A stretch of 64,000 bases of DNA. It comes from Paenibacillus ihumii. GTDB lineage: Bacteria > Bacillota > Bacilli > Paenibacillales > Paenibacillaceae. Position numbers and translations under genes: made by a program. The notes below the pieces were generated by a model, which searched no databases, was not told where the DNA came from, and was given only the letters and a program-made list of their open reading frames with translations. Where the stretch lies: NCBI RefSeq assembly GCF_001403875.1, contig NZ_LN884299.1:310001-374000 (forward strand), given 5' to 3'. Numbering within the stretch: the stretch's first letter is position 1; every line of letters starts with the position of its first letter. Shown here in pieces: positions 35,224 through 44,064 of this stretch.

Positions 35224-35410
35224 GCTCCTTTCACGTACACAAAGCTGAGAAAGACGCTGCCCTACACGTACAAAGCTACCGAAGGAACGGCGCTCCCTAC
35301 AAGCACACAACGCTACAGAAGGAACGCCGCTCCCTACAAGTACACAACGCTACAGAAGGAACGCCGCTCCCTACAAGTACACAACGCTACAGAAGGAAGG
35401 CGCTGCCCTT
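35224..35410. repeat. 37-bp tandem array at the 3' end of the MBL hydrolase gene
   Basis: Unit CTACAAGTACACAACGCTAC followed by AGAAGGAACGCCGCTCC (37 bp) starts at about 35261 (36-bp version), 35298, 35335 and 35372, with a weaker unit before. The last unit runs into the MBL gene and encodes its final residues (GSAFLL-stop on the minus strand). Confidence 0.88.
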
Positions 35411-36235
35411 CACATACACATACCGCTCGCCGCGAGCCATGACATGGCATTTCTGCTCAGGGAAGTGCTCATAGAGATAGTTCACGAAGTGGCCGGGCTT
35501 CTCCGCATTCCCCGCAAACACGTCATAATGCAGCGGAATAACCGTCTCTGCGCCGATTCTTACCGCGAACTCGGCCGCTTCCCTATAGTTCATGTTGCCG
35601 ACAATTCCCCGTTCCCGGCGGAAAAAATCAGCACCATTGATCGGAAGCAGGGCGACATCTGGCTGAATTGCGCTCAACCGCTCGACCAATTCAGGGAACA
35701 GCACCGTGTCGCCGGCATGATACAGCGTGACTCCATTCAACTCGATGACATATCCCACGTAGCGCGGCTTCCCTTCTGCATCCTTGTCCAGCTCTTCGTG
35801 GGCTGCGGGAATAGTCGTTATTTTGATTTTAGAGAATAGCTCGGCTGATCGGCTATCATCCGCCTCTAAAATCTGTGATGCCCCTACGCCCATTTCGATC
35901 AAGTCCGGTTTACAGCAAGCTGGAGCCATGACGAGCGCCTCTTTGTTTTGCCGATGAAAAATAGGCAGCGTGCCTGCATCCATATGATCTACGTGCTCAT
36001 GCGTAATCAAGCAAAGGTCAGCCCCGATAATATCCTCAGGGGTGATCGGCGCAGGATAAGTACGAGGTAAATCCAGGTGATCCGATACATAAGGATCGAC
36101 ATACACCGTTACTCCGTCACCCTTGATAATTACGCTCTCTTGCCCAAGAAACCAAATCGCCAGCGTCCCGAAGGGAACCTCGGTCCGGTTGACCTCTTGA
36201 ATCAATGTTGCTCCTCGTCTGTGATGCTTAGTCAT
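35387..36235 (-). CDS. MBL-fold metal-dependent hydrolase, UlaG-like
   Basis: 282 aa metallo-beta-lactamase fold protein of the L-ascorbate-6-phosphate lactonase (UlaG)/YtkL type. Metal ligands: H79, H81, D83 and H84 (HEHVDHMD), H146 (PAAHEE), D176 (HAGDT) and H236 (IPLHYDVF). ATG follows AGGAGGATTAATC. No other ascorbate-pathway gene is nearby, so the substrate is unknown. The C-terminal six codons lie inside a 37-bp tandem array, and the stop codon is provided by the repeat unit. Confidence 0.88.
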   Translation of the reverse strand: MTKHHRRGATLIQEVNRTEVPFGTLAIWFLGQESVIIKGDGVTVYVDPYVSDHLDLPRTYPAPITPEDIIGADLCLITHEHVDHMDAGTLPIFHRQNKEALVMAPACCKPDLIEMGVGASQILEADDSRSAELFSKIKITTIPAAHEELDKDAEGKPRYVGYVIELNGVTLYHAGDTVLFPELVERLSAIQPDVALLPINGADFFRRERGIVGNMNYREAAEFAVRIGAETVIPLHYDVFAGNAEKPGHFVNYLYEHFPEQKCHVMARGERYVYVKGSAFLL

Positions 36236-36262
36236 GATTAATCCTCCTGTCGATTCTGATGA

Positions 36263-36445
36263 TTGTCCATGATCTTCGCTCGTCCTCGATTTAACGCATA
36301 TGAATTAGACTGCTCAACAAAAGAACGCCATCTTGCGGAATGTTTATTCAACAAGCTCAAACATTATCGCAGACTAGCTGCTCGTTACGATAAACTAACA
36401 TGTACACTTGCTGCCTTTTTATCACTGGCTATTATTTTGATATAG
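36263..36445 (+). pseudogene. Remnant of an IS5-family transposase (C-terminal end)
   Basis: A 60-codon frame whose second half, TKERHLAECLFNKLKHYRRL followed by AARYDKL and AAFLSLAIILI, matches my recollection of the conserved C-terminal end of IS5-type DDE transposases (E of the triad in ERHxxEcfFxxLK). No upstream transposase sequence, terminal repeats or target duplication was seen, so this is a decayed fragment. Nothing else was recognised between 36446 and 36633. Confidence 0.75.
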
Positions 36446-36633
36446 CTAAATTAGGTTTGAAAACACGCTCTAGTAGGGGTATAAATCCGTGAACAAAGGC
36501 GAACGCTTCGCTTCTCCAGAATATGTCACACCCTGGCCAGTCACTGCTGCTTCTTTAGTTCAGCTTATATATAGTATAAACCAGACAGCTGCCTGCCAGG
36601 TTCGTCTGAAATACATGGAGCGCTGCCCGGAAC

Positions 36634-37716
36634 TTATTGCAGGGCGACCGTATCGCCTTCCTTCAAGCCTTCCAACACCTCGGTTTTATCCGTTGTCTCC
36701 AGGCCTGTCTTGATATCTCTGCGTTCGTATTGACCCGATCCTTTATCCAGCATGACATAGGCGGAGGTCTGATCGCGCATGACGGCGATCGACGGAAGAG
36801 CCAATACATTTTCCTTGCGGTTAGTCTCGATATCGCCAGTGAGCGATAGCCCGGCAATCAGATACTCGCTTGGTTCAAGAGAGATCGTGACCTCGAATTG
36901 AGCCGCTTTATTCAAGCTGTCCTGGTCGGTTCCCGTCTTGGCAAATTTGGAGACATGCTTCACAGTTCCGGTCAGTGGCACATCCTTCATCGCGCTCATT
37001 GTCACTTTCACATTCATATCCGGCTTGATCCGGAATACGTCCTGCTCCCCGACAAGGGCCGTAAATTGCAGCTTGTTCAGATCGACAATCTTGCCAATAT
37101 ATTGATTGTCGCTAAGCGCTTGCGGCTTCTTCGCTTCCGAATCGAACAGGAAGATGCCCGCAGCCGGAGCGCGGAATTCAGAATCCTTCAGCTTCAGCTT
37201 TTTCTGCTGCAGCTCCTGACGCTGAATCGAAATGCGCACGTCCTCCAGTTCCTTCGTCAGCCGCGCACTCTCCCGGTTGGCGAGCAATTTTTTGCGGTTC
37301 TCATCGGTTAATTCGCCTCCTGCCGTCTCGGTGTCGAACTCTGCGACAAAAGACTGCAGCTGGGTTTCCAGCTCGGCTTTGCGAAGCTCCGCTTCCTCAC
37401 GTGTAATCTGGTTCTGCAGCTCGGTCTGATCCAGCCTGAACAACACCTCGTCTTTTTTGACCTGCTGGCCGTCCTCAATCTTCCATTCCGTTACTTTGGA
37501 GCTGAACGGAGCATAGACCGGCGTCTCCTGCTCATACAACGATTTTCCCTTGACCCGTATCGTATGAACCAGTGTCTCTTTCGTTGCCTGGAATGTAATG
37601 GCTTGGGACTCCATTCCCGGATCGGCGACCTGGGCAGGCTTCGACATAGAATACAGTAAGTAGCTGATTCCGGCAAGAATGATGGCGATAATGATCCATT
37701 TTATTTTTTTCTTCAC
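36634..37716 (-). CDS. HlyD/MacA-like membrane fusion protein
   Basis: Periplasmic-adaptor-type protein in a Gram-positive context; it works with the ABC permease and ATPase encoded just upstream. 360 aa. N-terminal anchor (KWIIIAIILAGISYLLYSMS), two barrel-sandwich halves (FSSKVTEWKIEDGQQVKKDE and FRAPAAGIFLF), a coiled-coil hairpin between them (about residues 105-190) and a beta-barrel domain. The YknX/MacA group exports peptides or toxins. It is the third gene of the ABC operon, 138 bp after the permease. Confidence 0.87.
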   Translation of the reverse strand: MKKKIKWIIIAIILAGISYLLYSMSKPAQVADPGMESQAITFQATKETLVHTIRVKGKSLYEQETPVYAPFSSKVTEWKIEDGQQVKKDEVLFRLDQTELQNQITREEAELRKAELETQLQSFVAEFDTETAGGELTDENRKKLLANRESARLTKELEDVRISIQRQELQQKKLKLKDSEFRAPAAGIFLFDSEAKKPQALSDNQYIGKIVDLNKLQFTALVGEQDVFRIKPDMNVKVTMSAMKDVPLTGTVKHVSKFAKTGTDQDSLNKAAQFEVTISLEPSEYLIAGLSLTGDIETNRKENVLALPSIAVMRDQTSAYVMLDKGSGQYERRDIKTGLETTDKTEVLEGLKEGDTVALQ

Positions 37717-37854
37717 TTTCCCTGCTCTCCTTCTCTCATACCGCTTAGAATTGGCAGCGGCGAGGCCGTGTATGACTCTGTATGCAGCCCCGTGTCCCTC
37801 TACTGCACGTCTCGGCGGAGCATCTTATTGCCATGCGGAACGGATATTGACTCT

Positions 37855-39216
37855 TTAATCCCGCTTGATCGCGGTTAAAGCATCCGTCCGCGATGCGCTG
37901 ACCGCCGGATAAATGCCCGATATAATGCCTGTCATGATCGCAAAGGCCAACCCGACCGGAATGGCTGTATACGGGATAAAAATCGATATATCCGACTCCC
38001 CGCTATTCAATGACAAAATGAGTGCGTTAATTCCCCATACGATCCAGTAGGAAAACATAATGCCCAGCAGCCCTCCCAGGAAGCCGAGCAAGGCTGCTTC
38101 AACAATGAACATATTGCGGATCTGGGACAGGTTGGCCCCCAGCACCTTCATAATGCCGATCTGCCGGCGGCGCTGATAGGTCGACATCGTCATGGCGACA
38201 ATAATGGAGATCGAGGCGATGATCAAAATAAAGACGCCCGCACCGATCGCAATCGCCTTGAACACGGCGAATTGCTCCTCCAGCTGCTCCTTCTGCAGCA
38301 GATTCGACTGTGTCGATACGGTAAGCCGCTGCAGCTGCTCCTCGACCTGCTTTACGTTCTGCTCCGCATCCACCTTCACTTTAACCGAGTTGTATGTAGG
38401 AGTACTGCTTTGCACCGAGGAAGGCATCAGCTCTTTTCGCAGCTGCTCGGCCGTTTCGATTGAGATGTAAATCTTGCTGTCCTGGGCGATGGAAATATCG
38501 CTGCGGCCCTTGGGCTTCTTCAGTACGCCAACGACCTGCAAGGGAGTGCTCGTTAGCTGCTTGCCATTGTCGTCATACTTCACGAGCTGAATTTGCGTCT
38601 GGTACATGGCTGTCGGTATGACCATCATATTGCGGTATTGCTCCTGCGAATTTCGATCATATCCTGAACGTTCCATTGCTTCATACAGTTTGTTTCTAGT
38701 CTCCTCATCCATCAAACCCATCGTGGCCCCGTAACTGAGCACAACTGAATTGATATCAACGCTGTCGGCCTTACCCTGCCCAAAGTTCTCGCCAAAGTCC
38801 TTAAGCCGGGTCAGATCCGTAGCGACCACTTCGACGTAGCCCTCCTTGCTGTCCGCTGTCGTCATTTCCAAATGATCGAATGTCTGATATGGCGCGACTG
38901 CCGTTACATGCTTCATATTGCGCATAACCTCGAGCTTCTGATCCGTCAGCAGCCCGCGGTTATTCGCCTCTTCGCTAACCTGGTCGGGGTTGTCCTGGCC
39001 CGGCATGGCGCCGGAATTAGGCATGACCGTAATCTCATCCATCTTCAGAAAGCTGTTCAGCTCGGATTCGACGATCTGTTGTGTCGATTCGCCGATGCTC
39101 ATCGCCAATATAATTGCGGCACAGCCTATGGACAAGCCGGCTGCGCACAGCATGGTCACGACTTTGCGCCGCCGCACCTGATCCCAAGACAGCCTTGTCA
39201 GATCGCTGATTCTCAA
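37855..39216 (-). CDS. ABC transporter permease, MacB/FtsX family
   Basis: 453 aa with one N-terminal helix (VVTMLCAAGLSIGCAAIILA), a large extracellular MacB_PCD domain (about residues 45-320) and three C-terminal helices (about 330-440) with the FtsX signature IGIMKVLGANLSQIRNMFIVE. The start overlaps the ATPase stop by 4 bp (ATGA), showing translational coupling. With the ATPase and fusion protein it makes a tripartite-like export or stress-response complex; the substrate is unknown. Confidence 0.92.
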   Translation of the reverse strand: MRISDLTRLSWDQVRRRKVVTMLCAAGLSIGCAAIILAMSIGESTQQIVESELNSFLKMDEITVMPNSGAMPGQDNPDQVSEEANNRGLLTDQKLEVMRNMKHVTAVAPYQTFDHLEMTTADSKEGYVEVVATDLTRLKDFGENFGQGKADSVDINSVVLSYGATMGLMDEETRNKLYEAMERSGYDRNSQEQYRNMMVIPTAMYQTQIQLVKYDDNGKQLTSTPLQVVGVLKKPKGRSDISIAQDSKIYISIETAEQLRKELMPSSVQSSTPTYNSVKVKVDAEQNVKQVEEQLQRLTVSTQSNLLQKEQLEEQFAVFKAIAIGAGVFILIIASISIIVAMTMSTYQRRRQIGIMKVLGANLSQIRNMFIVEAALLGFLGGLLGIMFSYWIVWGINALILSLNSGESDISIFIPYTAIPVGLAFAIMTGIISGIYPAVSASRTDALTAIKRD

Positions 39217-39935
39217 GCTTGTACCTCCTCTGCTTCCGCTTGCGGATCTACAGCCGGCTGTGATGTCTGGAGCTGCCCGTCCCGCAGCGTAATAATCTTC
39301 TGCGTTTGCTGCGCCACCTCGCGCTCATGCGTGACAATAATAAAGGTGGTGTTCATCGTCTGGTTAAGCCGCTTGAGGATCGCCAAAATTTCTTCCTCCG
39401 TCTTCGTATCCAGATTCCCGGTCGGCTCGTCGGCGAAGATGACCGAAGGCTCGGTAATCAGCGACCGGGCAATGCTGACCCGCTGCTGCTGTCCGCCCGA
39501 CAGCTGGGACGGGAACAGTTCGGCCTTGTCCGGGATGCCGACCTGCTCGAGCAGCTGCAGCGCTTTTTGCTTGCGGACGGAGGGGCGGGTAGATTGAAAG
39601 ACAAGCGGCATCTCAATATTTTCACGCACCGTCAGGTTCGGCAGCAGCTCATAAGCCTGAAATATAAAACCGATATGCTCGCGGCGGAACTCGGCCAGCT
39701 TGTTCTCGTTCATCTTCACAATGTTATGATCGGCAATATAAATTTCGCCTTCAGTCGGCTTCATCAGCCCCGCCATCAGATTGAGCAGGGTCGACTTTCC
39801 TGAGCCCGAGCTGCCCAGCAGCGCAATCATCTCGCCCTTGCGGACATGAAAATTGATGTTCTGCAGAACAAGCGTGGTCTCGCCGCCATTCTTGAAAGCA
39901 TGGGACAAGCCCTCTACACGAAGCAAGTTCTCCAC
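39213..39935 (-). CDS. ABC transporter ATP-binding protein (MacB/LolD type)
   Basis: 240 aa ATPase of the efflux operon. Walker A GSSGSGKST (41-49), signature LSGGQ (145-149), Walker B SVIFADEP (164-171) and H-loop THEREVA. First gene of the operon, overlapping the permease by 4 bp. A long inverted repeat lies about 85 bp upstream. Confidence 0.95.
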   Translation of the reverse strand: MENLLRVEGLSHAFKNGGETTLVLQNINFHVRKGEMIALLGSSGSGKSTLLNLMAGLMKPTEGEIYIADHNIVKMNENKLAEFRREHIGFIFQAYELLPNLTVRENIEMPLVFQSTRPSVRKQKALQLLEQVGIPDKAELFPSQLSGGQQQRVSIARSLITEPSVIFADEPTGNLDTKTEEEILAILKRLNQTMNTTFIIVTHEREVAQQTQKIITLRDGQLQTSQPAVDPQAEAEEVQA

Positions 39936-40020
39936 TCCTTTTATATGAATCTCTCAAGCGTAAACGGCTGACGCACCCATGAACGGCACAACTGCGTTTC
40001 GCATAGAAATATAAGCCTTG

Positions 40021-40049
40021 TATAAGAATGAAGCTTATAAATTCTTATA
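40021..40049. promoter_or_regulatory. Inverted repeat upstream of the ABC operon
   Basis: TATAAGAAT / ATTCTTATA, 9-bp perfect arms with an 11-bp spacer that itself contains AAGCTTATAA. It lies between the ABC operon start (39935) and the MerR gene end (40269). Possible operator; nothing else was recognised in 39936-40268. Confidence 0.45.
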
Positions 40050-40268
40050 TCTCAATAAATAGACGATGCATCCGGTGTCTGCCCCTGCGTGTTATACGAT
40101 AAAAACTTCCGCAAGATGCCGATCTAGTAACCGCGCTGTCTATTTTACCAGAAAAAGGCATGCCTCGGATCGACAAATATCACTTTGCCGTATCAGCGAG
40201 GGCGTATTGATGCTATGACTAACTGGATTTCTTACATTTACAAATGAACGATTATAGGATTTGAATCT

Positions 40269-41009
40269 TCAATAATCTTCACTCTTCTTCAGCGCAAATG
40301 ATATCGACTGCTCCACAAAATCCAGAACTTCTGGCGACACAGGATACAGCCCGGTTTCCTCTGCAGGCCGTTTGCGCACTTCCCAGAACCGGTCCATCAG
40401 CTCGGCGTCTCCCCCAAAGGTTTCGTCCGAAAGCTTGATCAGCTCGAGCGCCAGCTCGTAGGCTTCCTCCGATTCGGGTGAGATAGCGTGCTTCACACAA
40501 TGCTCGATCCGCCGAAGCAGCGATACGTACTGCTGGGTAGTCCGATCTCCGTTCTCCAGAGCGGGTAAAACCCTGCGCAGGAATTCCCGCTCCTCCTCGG
40601 CGAAGTAATCGACCCATTTCTTCGTCCCGATTCGGTCATTCCGAACGAGAGACGACACCCGCTCCCAGGAGATCGTGCCTTCCAAATCCACCATATTGAT
40701 GAGCGAAGCCGTATTCGCGATGCTAGCCTGCAAAGAGTCAAGCTTCTCCTGCAAATGATGGTAATGAGCGATCAGGATGTCCCGCAGGGATAGCTGTCCC
40801 AGCACCTTTTGGATATCTTCCAGCGACAGGGAGAGCGATTTGAGCAGCATAATTTTCTCCAGCGTGAACAAGTCCTCCTCGGAGTAGTAGCGGCGGCCGT
40901 TATCCCGCTTCAGGCTCGGCGTTAAAAGTCCAATCTGATCATAATAACGCAGCGTTCGCACCGAAATATTTCGCAATTTGGATACTTGTCCTGTTGTCCA
41001 GCTAGTCAT
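40269..41009 (-). CDS. MerR-family transcriptional regulator
   Basis: 246 aa from ATG 41009, 5 bases after GGAGG. N-terminal MerR helix-turn-helix (TTGQVSKLRNISVRTLRYYD, residues 5-24, then GLLTPSLKRDNGRRYYSEED), a dimerisation helix and a C-terminal TipAS-like region of about 130 residues. Divergent from the CPBP protease gene, with a 19-bp-spacer promoter and dyad between them, the standard arrangement for MerR activation by DNA twisting. The inducer is unknown; TipAS-like domains bind peptide antibiotics or other compounds. Confidence 0.9.
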   Translation of the reverse strand: MTSWTTGQVSKLRNISVRTLRYYDQIGLLTPSLKRDNGRRYYSEEDLFTLEKIMLLKSLSLSLEDIQKVLGQLSLRDILIAHYHHLQEKLDSLQASIANTASLINMVDLEGTISWERVSSLVRNDRIGTKKWVDYFAEEEREFLRRVLPALENGDRTTQQYVSLLRRIEHCVKHAISPESEEAYELALELIKLSDETFGGDAELMDRFWEVRKRPAEETGLYPVSPEVLDFVEQSISFALKKSEDY

Positions 41010-41032
41010 TCCTGCCTCCTGCAAAAAAAAGC

Positions 41033-41063
41033 TTGAAGGTAACGTTACGTCACCTTTTATAAT
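41033..41063 (+). promoter_or_regulatory. MerR-type promoter with 19-bp spacer
   Basis: TTGAAG (41033-41038), 19-bp spacer, TATAAT (41058-41063), transcribing toward the CPBP gene. A dyad of AAGGTAACGT and ACGTCACCTT around one base (41036-41056) fills the spacer, with only minor asymmetry. This is the classic layout of a MerR-activated promoter. Confidence 0.83.
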
Positions 41064-41104
41064 GCAAATTATATCACAGTGAGAGACTGGAAGGAGTGCG
41101 TCTT

Positions 41105-41809
41105 ATGAAAAGAACGTCATTATGGAAAACCACAGCTCCATGGTCTTGGAGAGAATTTGTGTTTCTTCTGCTGCTCGAATTCGTCTTCGTGATAGCCGTG
41201 GTTAAACACGGGGTGCAGAGCTTATATCTGTCCTGGCTGGGCAATCCGCTATACGCAGGCACGCTCACCGGATTTACAATCGCAATCGTGCTGTTGGCAG
41301 GTCTATATTTCATTGCTCTGCGTCCCCATCGACTCCCATGGGCAGAGATCGGACTCCGCAGATTCCCCGTTAAGGATTGGTGGCGGATCCTCCTGTGGAT
41401 TCTCGTTCTTATTGTGCTCAGCGCAGCGGTTATGCTCTTAACAATCAGCTTGCTGGGAAATACGGTGGATAACAGCAAAACAGAAAGCCTTCGGCAAAAT
41501 GTCACGTGGTTCCCCGTTCTTATCGCAATCATTACTGCAGGTGTTATTTCCCCGTTGTATGAAGATCTCTTTTATCGCGGCTTCATGTATCGCTGGCTGC
41601 GTGCACGAGTGGGAATAGGCTGGGGAATAATGATCAGCTCGATAATTTTTACGGCGGCGCATTATCCCACTCTGAATGCGATGCCGGTTAATTTCATTGC
41701 AGGCGTCATTCTGGCCTGGGCATATGAAAGGACGGGTTCTGTTGTTCCCGCCATGATTATCCACGGGGTAACCAATACTATTGCTATCCTGCTTACGGTA
41801 ACAGGTTAG
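41105..41809 (+). CDS. CPBP family intramembrane metalloprotease
   Basis: 234 aa polytopic membrane protein. The Abi/CPBP signature is present with an ED instead of the common EE: E153, D154 and R158 in YEDLFYRGFMYR; H186 (TAAHYPT) and H220 (MIIHGVTN) complete the putative metal site. ATG 41105 lies 8 bases after AAGGAG. Driven by the MerR-type promoter, so probably induced by the signal the MerR protein senses. Members process membrane proteins or confer bacteriocin self-immunity; which applies here is not known. Confidence 0.9.
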   Translation: MKRTSLWKTTAPWSWREFVFLLLLEFVFVIAVVKHGVQSLYLSWLGNPLYAGTLTGFTIAIVLLAGLYFIALRPHRLPWAEIGLRRFPVKDWWRILLWILVLIVLSAAVMLLTISLLGNTVDNSKTESLRQNVTWFPVLIAIITAGVISPLYEDLFYRGFMYRWLRARVGIGWGIMISSIIFTAAHYPTLNAMPVNFIAGVILAWAYERTGSVVPAMIIHGVTNTIAILLTVTG

Positions 41810-41826
41810 TCCCTACCACCCTCTGA

Positions 41827-41905
41827 ATCAACGAAGCGGGATTTCGCGGCTACCTGCTAACGGTAGTAGAATAAAAAAGTCCATACCCCTGCAATCTTCG
41901 TTGAT
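41827..41905. repeat. 79-bp segment with 10-bp inverted ends
   Basis: ATCAACGAAG at 41827 and CTTCGTTGAT at 41905 form perfect inverted ends around 59 bp of unrelated sequence. It may be a terminator-like fold for the CPBP transcript or a tiny mobile-element remnant. No coding content. Confidence 0.45.
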
Positions 41906-42012
41906 GAGCACATCACACAGCCGGTACAGCACGTAGCGTCCGTAACTACCCGGCTAACCCAACCTCGCATGGCACTTTCCAAATAGCGATCCAAGTTCTT
42001 GATCCATACAAC

Positions 42013-42759
42013 TTATGACTCCACATCCGCGTAATGAACAAGCCTACCGGGTGAATATTCGTTTTCGATGATTTTCAATAAGAGCCTGCCGAGCGATTCC
42101 ACGGGCTGGACTTGGCCGGCCTCGTAGGCCTGCTTGAAGTATTTGGCCATCCCGAAGTCCTGCTCATCCTTACCCCGGGCTGCTGCTTGCAGTCCGGTCT
42201 CGACCATTCCCGGATCTACGGCAATAATCTCCACAGGCCGGGCATGATTCGCCTGCTCCGCTCCGACACATTGAGTGAACATGTTGATCCCAGCTTTAGC
42301 CGTACAATATGCGCTCATGCCTGGAGCAGGATACGTGCCTGAGCCAGAGGTAATATTGATGATTTTCCTTCTGATGTCCATGTCCCGGGTATGCCGGATA
42401 AAGCTAGAGGTCAAGGCCATAGGAGCAGCGAGGCTAATCTGCAGATGCTGCTGGATTTCCGTGGCGGTACAGCGATCAATTGGCTTTAGCGGTTCAAGCA
42501 TGGCTGCATTATTAATCAGGCAAAATATTTTAGAGTTATTTATATTTACCTCATTAACAATCCCTTCGATCAGGGATTCAATTGCTGTAATATCGTTCAA
42601 ATCCAACGTGCGATGGACGTAATTCCCATAGCTTTGCAGCCGTTCCGAAGCCCCCCGGGCAATGCCGTACACCCGGTGTCCAAGATCAAGCAGCAGGGCC
42701 GCCAGCTGCTCGCCAATTCCTTTGGATGTTCCTGTAATAATAAAATGTCCTCTTTCCAC
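42013..42759 (-). CDS. Short-chain dehydrogenase/reductase, YueD-like
   Basis: NAD(P)-dependent oxidoreductase, 248 aa. Cofactor motif GTSKGIG (10-16), NNAA (82-85), catalytic S137, Y150 and K154 (YCTAK), and PGMVETGLQ. Most similar in pattern to Bacillus YueD (benzil reductase) proteins. GTG start behind GGAGGTG. Its 5' end, ribosome site and upstream spacer recur in decayed form at 43839-43924 and 44119-44174, evidence of a past local duplication that included the neighbouring cyclase region. Confidence 0.9.
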   Translation of the reverse strand: MERGHFIITGTSKGIGEQLAALLLDLGHRVYGIARGASERLQSYGNYVHRTLDLNDITAIESLIEGIVNEVNINNSKIFCLINNAAMLEPLKPIDRCTATEIQQHLQISLAAPMALTSSFIRHTRDMDIRRKIINITSGSGTYPAPGMSAYCTAKAGINMFTQCVGAEQANHARPVEIIAVDPGMVETGLQAAARGKDEQDFGMAKYFKQAYEAGQVQPVESLGRLLLKIIENEYSPGRLVHYADVES

Positions 42760-42896
42760 TAGAGCACCTCCATCATGATTATTGTTGCAAAATAGTTATG
42801 TAGTCGACCGACCGCCGTCATGCAGCGAAACACCGACCGTTGAGGGCTGCGCGATGTGAAAAGTACGAGCCTCACGTTTTTAGCCTGAACAAGAAA

Positions 42897-43511
42897 TTAT
42901 GGCAAACGGGCAATGACCCGAGCTAAGGAAGAGTCGGATTTAATATGAAGCGGAAGTGCAATCACCTCGAAGGATTTCACATTCAACAGCTGATCCAGGT
43001 TAGTCAGATTCTCGGCAATGGGCATACCGTGGTTAAATAAATATTTGTGGATATCAAATGGATGATTATCGGGTGACGGCGTATCCATGCCGATCATTTT
43101 CACTTGCTTCCTGACTAACAGCTTCGCAAATTCCAGGGTCAGTACGGGATAGTCCGTAAAATACCCCGCATCCCCAAAGTGCTTGCTATGGCCCGTGTAC
43201 AAGAGCACAATTTGATGAGGTTGAATGATGTGTTCATACTCTTCCTTGTAATGAATAGTTGGTTCGGCCGATACGTCCAGCAGACACCCTTCTCCTATAA
43301 AAGTCTCCAGGGGCAGCTCGTTAAGATATATATTCGAATCCGTTAAGTGCATAGGGCCATCAATATGAGTCCCCGCATGCATGTTAATCGATAGCTGGTG
43401 ATTGTTGTAGTGATCCTTCTCGAAGCGTCTGGAGTGGTGCAATACCGTCTCTTCATCGCCTGGAAATACAGGCATTCCATCTACAATAAGGTGGGAAAGA
43501 TCAATGATCAT
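42897..43511 (-). CDS. Cyclase / kynurenine formamidase-like metal hydrolase
   Basis: 204 aa member of the cyclase family (Pfam Cyclase, KynB-like), metal-dependent hydrolases acting on amide or lactone bonds. Metal site HAGTHIDGPMH (H45, H49, D51, H55), opening with DLSHLIVDGMPVFPGDE. Same strand as the SDR gene, 137 bp upstream of it. No tryptophan-degradation gene is nearby, so the substrate is open. ATG at 43511 with a weak ribosome site. Confidence 0.87.
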   Translation of the reverse strand: MIIDLSHLIVDGMPVFPGDEETVLHHSRRFEKDHYNNHQLSINMHAGTHIDGPMHLTDSNIYLNELPLETFIGEGCLLDVSAEPTIHYKEEYEHIIQPHQIVLLYTGHSKHFGDAGYFTDYPVLTLEFAKLLVRKQVKMIGMDTPSPDNHPFDIHKYLFNHGMPIAENLTNLDQLLNVKSFEVIALPLHIKSDSSLARVIARLP

Positions 43512-43589
43512 TTGAAATCAGCTCCAATTTTTTTGGAAAAACAAATCTCCCACATCTGCAGAGTCATTTTTCCGTTATTATTCTTCTGC

Positions 43590-43805
43590 TGGGTATACCC
43601 AGCATATACTGGCGCTCAACCAGTGTGGATACTGGTGCTTATCCGGTGTGGATACGATGCGATCTGGTGCATATACCGGTACATATCCAGCGCGTATACC
43701 GGCGCTTATCCTGTGCGTATACCGATGCTTATCGATACATATCCGGTGCGTATACGATACGTATCTGGTGCATATACCGATACGTATCCGGTGCGTATCC
43801 AAGTG
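43590..43805. repeat. Imperfect tandem array of TATCCGGTGCGTATAC-like words
   Basis: About nine to ten units of about 20-24 bp alternate CGATACGTATC and GGTGCGTATACC-like words, many of them internally palindromic. No stable reading frame. Lies upstream of the cyclase gene, followed by the SDR remnant. Confidence 0.8.
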
Positions 43806-43838
43806 AGCAGATCCGGTTCACATGCCCGGTATCCTAGT

Positions 43839-43924
43839 CAAGCAGCAGGGCCGTCACCTAGTGCCCATACCTTTGGATGTTCCCGTACTCATGAAATAGC
43901 CCTTCCCATCAGAACACCTCCATC
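43839..43924 (-). pseudogene. Decayed duplicate of the SDR gene 5' end
   Basis: Aligns over about 86 bp with 42688-42774 (first codons and ribosome site of the SDR gene), sharing for example AGCAGCAGGGCCG, CTTTGGATGTTCC and ACACCTCCATC-like segments. A small deletion puts a stop after six codons (ATG GGA AGG GCT ATT TCA TGA). The rest of the gene copy is absent. Confidence 0.8.
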
Positions 43925-44064
43925 CTATTAGGGCTAATTACTGTACATATTTAACTTAATTTGAAAATATCACCGCACGCTCCATTCGTCAAACCTCGTC
44001 CTCTTTCATCCGTTTTCATACAATTTCTTAGACTTTCATCCTCTTCTAGAAGCTTTGCAAATGC

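Noticed and set aside
35224..35410. Possible CRISPR array.
   Set aside because: Units follow one another without spacers, and no cas gene is in the window; the same holds for the 13-bp, 17-bp and 110-bp arrays.
36489..36713. A 74-codon plus-strand frame before the HlyD-like gene.
   Set aside because: It overlaps the 3' end of the HlyD-like gene on the other strand, has no ribosome site and no recognisable product.
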